Assembly: GCA_001929475.1 (NCBI GenBank)
Contig: LXFE01000632.1
Span: 1 to 14,672 of the forward strand
Reading direction: 5' to 3'
Length of the DNA stretch: 14,672 bases
Source of the DNA: Neolecta irregularis DAH-3
Lineage: Eukaryota; Ascomycota; Neolectomycetes; Neolectales; Neolectaceae
The translations under genes were made by a program, and so were the position numbers. This document shows, in pieces, positions 8,454 through 14,672 of the stretch (position 1 is the first letter of the stretch; the number at the start of each line of letters is the position of its first letter). The notes below the pieces were generated by a model, which saw nothing but the letters and a program-made list of their open reading frames with translations, was not told the DNA's origin and did not search any database.

Positions 8454-10385
8454 ATGCAAGAATCGTTCTGGCAACGACAGCTTCCCCCCCGCCGCATAGT
8501 CTTTCGCCTGCTCTTCTGGGGCAGCCATCTTGTGTTCTTTGCCTTTGGATGGTCTTCCCTTGCCCGTGTTCCCCCAGCTCACTACAGGTGGAAGCAGGCC
8601 CACGACCCGCGTCTCGCCGATCTCAACTCCCTTGGCGTCTCTGTCTGGGTATCTCGAGGCGCTGGACTTGCACTTGCGTATGACAGCGGCCTGATTCTGT
8701 TGCCTGTGGCCGCCCATTCTCTGTTCCCCCACCTGACTCTAGATGCTCAGAAATATCCTCTGCTACCTGCGCCCCCGCCTGCGATTCCTCGCCATCGACG
8801 AAAACATCTGGTTCCACAGACAGATCGCCTTCGCCATGCTCTTCTTCACCGTCGTCCATGTAACAGGTACACTTTGCCCTCAGACATAAGCTCATTCTAG
8901 CACACTACATCAACTTTTACCTCGTCCAAGTCTCCCAGATCCGCCCGCTCAGCGCTCAGCAAATCCACTATACCCAGCGTATAACCCCTGCCGCTCGACG
9001 CTGAACGCCAGCTGCTGGAATAACTGGCCACTTTATGCTCCTCATGATGCTCTTGATCTATACTACTGCCCATTCATCCATCCGAAAACATTGCTTCGAG
9101 GTTTTCTGGTACACTCACCACCTTGGGTACCTCACTCCTCAATCTCTTCTGATCCAAGTTTGTTCTTCTTTCTCGCTTTGTATTCCCATGCCACCGGCTG
9201 CTTCGTCCGCGATACCCCGGGGCCATTCTCCCCATTTGACACCCATAATTTCTTCAAACACTGTCTCGGGTACGAAGCTTGGCGTTTCACAATATGGGTC
9301 GGAATACTTTACATTTCCGAGCGAGTCTACCGCGAAATTAGAGCTTCCAGGCCAACTAGAATCACCAAAGTCCTGCTGCATCCACAAGGTATGGCTTGCA
9401 AAACGCAAACTGAAGAAAAGCTGTAATTGAAATTCAGTTTACAAAGCCCTCCCTCACTTACATCTCGGGCCAATGGATATTTCTCAATTGTCCTGCTGTC
9501 TCAAGATTCCAGTGGCATCCCTTCACCATAACTTCTTGTCCCTCTGATCCTTATCTTAGTATCCATGTTAGACAGGTTGGTGATTTCACAAAACAGCTGG
9601 GTAGCCTACTCGGCGTCAACGATAAACTTGCATACTACGCAGGGGAACAAAGCATACAAGGGGCCATGCAGAACGGTCAGAGATTACCAGACATCCGAAT
9701 TGACGGTATTCATCCCTCTCTTCTAACTTTTCATTCCTAGGCCCATTCGGTGCCCCAGCAGAGGATGTATCAAACTATGATATCTCAGTAATCATTGGGT
9801 ATTAATTTCACTAGACTCATTCTGATCGTTGTAGTGCAGGTATCGGAGTAACTCCCTGGGCTTCTATCCTACGAAACATTTACGATCACCACAAAACACG
9901 TTCCAAAGATCTCCGCCTCCAACGCCTTGAATTCATCTGGATTTGTAAACATGTGTCTTCATTTGAGTGGTTCCAAACACTCCTCCTTCACCTCGAAAAG
10001 AAATTCGGCAACGAGTTTCTTCGAATTCATATATTTTTAACGGGACAGCTGGACCCGGATACCGTTCAAAATATCGTGATTAATAATGTGGGTAACGCGG
10101 TCGATCCGCTCACTCAATTAGCTTCACGCACTCATTTCGGTCGGCCCGATTTCTCCGCTATTTTTAAACGGATTTCTGAAGGTGTGTCAAATGGTTCCTA
10201 TCTTGCTGGTCTGGAACGAAACTTGTGCACGAAAGGTATCTCCATCCAAAACTTGTTATTTTCTCATCTCTTTAGTGGGCGTATTTTATTGCGGGCCGGG
10301 ATTACTTGCAAAGACTTTGGGAGCAGAATGTGCAAAAGCTAGTTCTGAGGAGATTTTATTTCGACTTTGGAAGGAGCATTTTTAA
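8454..10385 (+). CDS. noxB: NADPH oxidase, NoxB type
   Basis: Proposed CDS: join(8454..8551, 8588..8705, 8743..8866, 8901..8978, 9012..9126, 9159..9388, 9421..9705, 9741..9798, 9835..10235, 10276..10385), 538 residues. This membrane flavocytochrome passes electrons from NADPH through FAD and two hemes to oxygen, making superoxide used in fungal differentiation. The ferric-reductase-like membrane domain has heme histidine pairs 97/111 (FHRQ, VVHV) and 175/188 (YTHH, YSHATG), with gp91phox-like 14- and 13-residue spacings. HPFTITSCP marks FAD binding. GPFGAP, GAGIGVTPWASILR and VGVFYCGP mark NADPH binding. The end is WKEHF. The segment IHYTQPAGITGH, the GWWKQ start and the EHF end look closer to NoxB than NoxA, from memory. 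The short N-terminus has no EF-hands, so control presumably runs through NoxR/Rac partners. Nine introns of 32-40 bases; the first is stop-free and divisible by three. Confidence 0.95.
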
Positions 10386-10515
10386 TATATTTTTTCCTGG
10401 GTTTTTGCGGAGCTCTATTTAGAGATACTAGAATTCATCAAGCGGTTTATTTTTTCATTGGATTCAAATGCATGTATCTAGATGCCCAACGGTCTGGACA
10501 CCCAGTAACAACGAT

Positions 10516-11499
10516 ATGTCTACCACACCTTCACCCCTCGATTCTCCTACTCGTCAAGTCAGCGACAACGAACAAGATCAAGCGACAGATGATGACTTTG
10601 GCGATTTCGAACAAGAAGATGAATTCGAATCCTCCTCACAATTACTTCTTCCCCAAAAGATTGTACGCTATAAAATTCTCAAATCGGCGAATAAATTCAT
10701 ATATAGGATACTCTAAATCCATCGAAAGTTCAAGATTACGATTCCCTGGTCTGCGAGATATCGCTTTTACTAGCCAATTGCTTCGAATACAAAGATCAGC
10801 TACACAGGCAAACAACACATGTTCCACTTCCTCTTTTTCCAGAGACACCCATACTCGTTTCTGAGAGAAGGTATACCTTGTCCCACTTTGACTTTTGTTT
10901 ATAAGCAGTGCGGTCTTGTGGAACCAATTGATTACGCCCCCGCCTACGTCTATACCCGACTGGAAACGATCACGCATTAAAAGGCAGTTTCTAGTCAGTC
11001 TTGGCGTCCCCGTTGATCTCGACGAGGTATGCAACATGTTTGAATTCAAGGGTTAATTATTGCTATAGATACTTCCCCAGAAAAAGCAAAAGAAACTAGT
11101 GTTGCCATCATCGAATGAGGAACCGAGGGGGCCGATTACTCGACACGGAAAAGAAATACCGGGACCGCCTGAGTTTGATATGGATTCTGCTCGACGAATC
11201 GCTTCTGTTTCTCACGGTACTTTATTCTGTTTTCTAAATAGAAATTTTGTTTACGGGTAGCTGCGTTATCCAATATGACGACTCAAGAATTCCAAGACCA
11301 TGTGGAGAAAGTCAAGTCAAATGTCGTTGGCGCAAAGAAATTATTGGAGTATTGGGCTGAGCGAGAAAATGTTGCAGAGGGCGATAAAGAAGCTTTTGAA
11401 AGTGTTATTGAGAGTCTTGTTGATTACGCCCAGAGAATGCGCAAGGGTACAATTCATAGAGCTAGTATGCCGAGGGGTTCGGTAAGTAAAGTCAAGTAG
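10516..11499 (+). CDS. LAA2: LAA2-type AP-1/clathrin accessory protein (aftiphilin-like)
   Basis: Proposed CDS: join(10516..10662, 10707..10870, 10906..11026, 11069..11216, 11261..11499), 272 residues. In yeast, Laa2 links Laa1 to the AP-1 clathrin adaptor at the trans-Golgi and endosomes; the same role here is inferred. The acidic N-terminus carries DDDFGDF (about 25-31), the aftiphilin/Laa2-type adaptor-binding motif. Around residues 118-155 the family core is clear: PDWKRSRIKRQFLVSLGVPVDLDE, with ILPQKKQKKLVLP after the third intron. The C-terminal part (about 196-272) is predicted helical, including the DHVEKVKSNVVGAKKLLEYW region. Introns are 44, 35, 42 and 44 bases. ATG 10516 is chosen because it directly precedes the acidic region; an in-frame ATG at 10468 would add 16 residues. 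A GTAAGT near the stop is probably not a donor, since no short acceptor fits. Confidence 0.87.
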
Positions 11500-11515
11500 A
11501 AAACTAAAATACATG

Positions 11516-11529
11516 TATATATATATAAA
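11516..11529 (+). promoter_or_regulatory. TATA-like run upstream of the cyclophilin gene
   Basis: An alternating TATATATATATAAA run lies in the 135-base gap between the LAA2-type stop and the cyclophilin ATG, about 105 bases before that ATG. It may be the promoter element, or simply AT-rich 3' flank of the upstream gene. Confidence 0.35.
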
Positions 11530-11634
11530 CACGCACAATTTCAAAGGTTTGTTTCCCGAAAAAAGAATATCATTACTACTACAATTAAAAGAACATCGTT
11601 TCAATTTTTGGCCTTGTTGGCGTCTCTTTCCCTT

Positions 11635-13078
11635 ATGAGCGGTATTGCGAATAATTCACATCTGTTAACTGATAAACTGACTCTAGCAGTATTACTCGAG
11701 ACTTCAGTGGGAGATATCGTTGTTGATTTACTCGCGCAGTACGCACCACAGACATGCACAAACTTTATCAAATTATGCAAAGTATTCGTTCCTATTCATC
11801 TGCGCGCTCCAGTTGATTCGTCTAGGTTAAATATTACAACTTTTCGCCGATATATAATCTCCAAAAGGACTTTTCATTTCAGACTGGAGATCCTATTGGT
11901 CCCACCGGAGATGGTGGATCTTCAATTTACGGTCTCTTGGGAACAGGAGAACGATATATACCAGCTGAAATACACCCTAAACTAAAACATTCGGAGAAGG
12001 GAACGGTTAGTATGGCTGTTATATGGCCTCATAACGACGAACGAGGCATGATTGCAAGTCAATTCTTTATTACTACCGGCGAAAATCTGGATTATCTAGA
12101 TGGAAAACATGCAATTTTCGGGAGAGTGGCAGAAGGATTTGATGTCCTTGAAAAGATTAATATGGCCTTTGTGGATGAAAAAGGAATGCCCTTTACTGAT
12201 ATTCGAATCAAACATACGATTATCTTAGAAGATCCATATTCCGATCCCGAGGGTCTCGTGGCTCCATCCACCAGTCCCGTTCCTACAAAAGCCCAACTCA
12301 TGACAGTCCGGATTGCCGAGGGCGAGCTAGAGCAGGACCAGGGACTTTCTGAAGAAGAATTGGAACGACGGAGGAGGGAGCGAGAAGCTAAAGCTCAGGC
12401 TTTAACTTTGGAAATGGTAGGAGATTTGCCGTTTGCTGAAGTCGCGCCGCCTGAGAATATTTTGTTTGTCTGTAAATTGAATTCGGCGACGAGAGATGAA
12501 GATCTTGAACTTATATTCTCAAGGCACAGTCGCTTTATTAATTGATTGTTTAATACTATAGGTTTGGCAAGATTCTGAGCTGCGAAGTTATTCGTGATCA
12601 AAGGACCGGAGATTCTCTACAATACGCCTTTATTGAATTTGAAAAAAAGGAAGAATGTGAAGCAGTACACCCCCTTGATGGAAATTGTTTGAAATCTAAT
12701 ATCAAGGCCTATTTCAAAATGCAAGATGTGTTAATTGACGATAAACGAATCCACGTCGACTTTTCTCAATCCGTGTCAAAATTGAGCTCCCAATGGCGAG
12801 ATTCAACAAACCAGAAACGAAGAGCGGCTGCACAGCGTGGGTTTGGTGGATCTGAAGGTCTACAGAGATGGAGACGGTATCGAGACGACGATGGGAGGCG
12901 GGGAGAGGGAGAATACAGGATGGTGTTTGATCATGAAGAAAGGCGGCGACGGAGTCGGAGCCGAGAACTTCGACAAGACAGTGAAAGACGGGAGGAGAGG
13001 GCCAGAGATGAGCGGAGAATGAGAGACGAGCGAGAGCAGAATCGATATTACGGCGATCGCAAGAGATATAGAGAGTAA
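11635..13078 (+). CDS. cyp6: Cyclophilin-RRM peptidyl-prolyl isomerase (PPIL4/Cyp6 type)
   Basis: Proposed CDS: join(11635..11641, 11687..11781, 11826..12523, 12562..12664, 12707..13078), 424 residues. This nuclear protein couples a cyclophilin domain to an RNA-recognition motif and is tied to transcription and splicing in other fungi. The cyclophilin domain (about 1-165) shows [52 protein letters not shown] and VFGRV-like IFGRV. A charged linker follows. The RRM (about 241-320) has ILFVCKL (RNP2) and YAFIEFE (RNP1), then [13 protein letters not shown]. The tail (about 345-424) is Arg/Glu/Asp-rich with RRRRSRSRE. The first exon is seven bases (ATG AGC G), giving MSAVLLET. Introns are 45, 44, 38 and 42 bases. 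The third appears to use a GC donor. Family identity is secure; the unspliced alternative start and the third donor are the doubtful points. Confidence 0.93.
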
Positions 13079-13733
13079 CTTTAAACGAAGCATGAGTATA
13101 CCACACTAGTTTTGACACAATAGCTCTGGATTTCGTTGAGCCTTTGCTTTTGTCTAATAGATATGATTCCCTACTTGTAATCACGAATAGGCTAGCAAAC
13201 TTTATTCAATTGCATGCCATGAAGACCACAGTTACGGCACATGAAACTCTAGGGGGTTCAGTTCTTCTGCCTACAAGGTATCCAAGTGTACGGAGCCTCT
13301 ATGACCTCTTTACAGACTACTTCAGATACAGAATGGCCTTGTAATTCAAGTAATGGACAAGCTTGAAAGTGGTCCGGAAGAATAGTAATATATGAATGGT
13401 TTATAATGTTATATTAATTCATTCATGTTACTATACCACACCCTCTTTTTATCTTTACGTCTAAAGATCGTAGCAAACAAGGAATGAGATCAGTCGTACA
13501 TTACAAGATATTCGTCATTGTTTTCGCTAAGTTCGTGGGAAGACTTTTGTTTATCAATAGCCTACAACCAAACGCACAATTTATTACTGGCAACTTGAAT
13601 GTGAGAATCTGGCAGAAGAGGATAAAAACAGCAAGAAAATTCCCATTAACTTTTCAGTTACGTCTACTATACATTTATTTCTTAATAGACCATTTAACGA
13701 ACAGCGATGATGTTTGAACGAACCATTAGTCAT
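13079..13733. other. AT-rich spacer between convergent genes
   Basis: This 655-base gap lies between the cyclophilin stop and the stop of the minus-strand repeat protein, so it holds two 3' flanks. Several short open frames occur (for example 13144-13344 and 13484-13717), but none has recognisable motifs or plausible splice partners. I see no RNA gene or repeat in it. Confidence 0.5.
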
Positions 13734-14672
13734 TTAGAGGATAAGGCCAGCAAGAAAAACAACACCTACAACGTATGACATTCGTTTCCTAACAGAACCG
13801 GAGGCGAAGCTATAAATGGGAGTCTTTACACTAGTAGTTGAAGTAGGTTGTCCTGCTGATACAAGGCCAGTAGGAAGAGTTGTCTCGAGTTGTCCAGCTG
13901 ATTCTAGATAGAGATCATGCAGGAAGGGCTTCAAGGGTTTCTGGATGACTATAGTCCCGACATTGTCAGATTCAGAGAAGACTTGAACTTTGACTTCGCT
14001 AGAAGGTTTAGACGCTACTAGGACTTGTCCCTGGAAAGCAGATACTTCGGCCTTAGCATAGGCATCAGCATGAGCGTTTGCACGAGCTTCATGAGGGTAT
14101 AACCTGACTTGCATGCTTGAGAGGAGGGAAACAGATTTATGTTTTCCTTCGACAGCTTTGAGCTCTACCACGGTCTCAACTGATGACTTTGTCTTGACTT
14201 GTGGTCCGCCAACAGCCGGAAGCTTGTCGGATCGCCCAGTGTGTTTCTCGGTCCGTTGAGAGAACGCGTGTGAAGAAAAATTCGTTTCACGAGATTTCCG
14301 AGTTTTTTTGGTCCACTGAGAGAAAGTGTGTGAGTGAAAATTCGTTTGACGAGATTTCTGAGAGTTTGAGGGAATATTCGTTTGACGAGATTTGGGAGTT
14401 TCAGTCTGTGGAGGGAGAGTGTGGAAGGGAAAATTCGTCTGATGAGATTTGTGAGTTTCGGTCGTTTGGGAGAGAAAATTCGTGTGACGAGATTTGTGAG
14501 TTTCGGTCGGTTGGGAGAGAAAAAGATTCGTGTGACGAGATTTGTGAGTTTCGGTCGGTTGGGAGAGAAAAATATTCGTCTGAGATTTGTGCGTTTCGGT
14601 CCATTTGGAGAGAAAATTCGTGTGACGAGATTTATGAGTTTCGGTCCGTTGGGAGAGAAAATTCGTCTGAGA
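13734..14672 (-). CDS. Ser/Thr-rich repeat protein, partial (5' end beyond window)
   Basis: A minus-strand frame stays open from the right edge to the TAA at 13734-13736, about 312 residues, with no visible start. The edge-proximal part is a tandem array of a 15-residue unit of the form ETHKSRHTNFLSQPT, becoming irregular toward 14230. A non-repetitive region follows (VVELKAVEGKHKSVSLLSSM, then an Ala/His-rich stretch). A Ser/Thr-rich segment and a hydrophobic C-terminus come last (MSYVVGVVFLAGLIL, after basic KR). That ending could be a tail anchor or part of a GPI signal, but neither is proven. Repeat spacing is always a multiple of three, which supports coding. No family is recognised. A cell-surface or wall protein is a guess. 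The repeat is also open in a second minus frame (14401-14604), so the frame over the array is less certain than the C-terminal part. Confidence 0.6.
   Translation of the reverse strand, partial: SQTNFLSQRTETHKSRHTNFLSKWTETHKSQTNIFLSQPTETHKSRHTNLFLSQPTETHKSRHTNFLSQTTETHKSHQTNFPFHTLPPQTETPKSRQTNIPSNSQKSRQTNFHSHTFSQWTKKTRKSRETNFSSHAFSQRTEKHTGRSDKLPAVGGPQVKTKSSVETVVELKAVEGKHKSVSLLSSMQVRLYPHEARANAHADAYAKAEVSAFQGQVLVASKPSSEVKVQVFSESDNVGTIVIQKPLKPFLHDLYLESAGQLETTLPTGLVSAGQPTSTTSVKTPIYSFASGSVRKRMSYVVGVVFLAGLIL
14291..14672 (-). repeat. In-register coding tandem repeat, about 45-base unit
   Basis: The plus-strand anchor GAGATTT starts at 14291, 14351, 14387, 14444, 14489, 14537, 14582 and 14627, with a truncated GAGA at 14669. 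Spacings are 60, 36, 57, 45, 48, 45, 45 and 42, all divisible by three. Copies near the right edge are the most alike, and the array runs out of the window. Confidence 0.85.

Noticed and set aside
7431-10385. DUF7727-like gene plus noxB as a two-gene defence or oxidative-burst system
   Set aside because: Only adjacency and a shared promoter region support it; both are, to my knowledge, ordinary fungal families, so no new system is claimed.
10642-11049. Minus-strand open frame of 135 codons
   Set aside because: It lies opposite the conserved LAA2 core, whose exons match the family on the plus strand.
11474-11545. GTAAGT near the end of the LAA2-type gene as an additional intron donor
   Set aside because: The next workable acceptor gives an intron of about 70 bases, longer than any other here, and the added C-terminus has no support; the TAG at 11497 is simpler.
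1-14672. CRISPR arrays, phage, plasmid or bacterial operon signals
   Set aside because: Spliced genes, fungal protein families and the absence of regular spacer-repeat structure make a prokaryotic reading untenable.

Overview
The window looks like nuclear DNA of a fungus. All seven main genes have fungal relatives. Two are, as far as I recall, fungus-specific families: the LAA2-type AP-1 accessory protein and the small DUF7727-like membrane protein. A third is a fungal NoxB-type NADPH oxidase. The genes are broken by about 31 very short GT-AG introns (32-54 bases, median about 36), many with a CTGAC, CTAAC or CTGAA branch-like motif just before the acceptor. I cannot place the species from sequence alone. 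All gene models were joined by hand, using reading frame, splice-site sequence and recalled family alignments.

Layout. Positions 1-659 hold a direct repeat with a 175-base period and no convincing gene. At 778-2333 (+) is a four-exon alanine aminotransferase. At 2709-4358 (+) is a five-exon Nsp1/Nup62 nucleoporin. The gap 4359-6071 holds a GC-rich palindromic patch, a long polypyrimidine tract, a foldback element and a tRNA-like Pol III unit on the minus strand (5618-5699). At 6072-7330 (+) is a catalytic subunit of cAMP-dependent protein kinase. It converges on a four-exon gene at 7431-7940 (-) for a small multi-pass membrane protein. That gene diverges from a ten-exon NoxB-type oxidase at 8454-10385 (+). 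Their shared spacer carries a degenerate 76-base tandem repeat. LAA2-type (10516-11499, +) and PPIL4/Cyp6-type cyclophilin-RRM (11635-13078, +) genes follow, closely spaced. After a 655-base gap, a partial minus-strand gene (13734 to the right edge) encodes a Ser/Thr-rich repeat protein with a hydrophobic C-terminus.

Functionally this is mostly ordinary core fungal biology: amino-acid metabolism, nuclear pore, PKA signalling, regulated superoxide production, clathrin/AP-1 trafficking and an RNA-linked prolyl isomerase. The genes do not form an obvious pathway cluster. The unusual material is gene architecture: tiny introns, 4- and 7-base first coding exons, stop-free introns divisible by three and a probable GC-AG intron. 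The repeat array in the NoxB promoter region and the in-register repeat protein at the right edge also stand out. I saw no convincing undescribed system.
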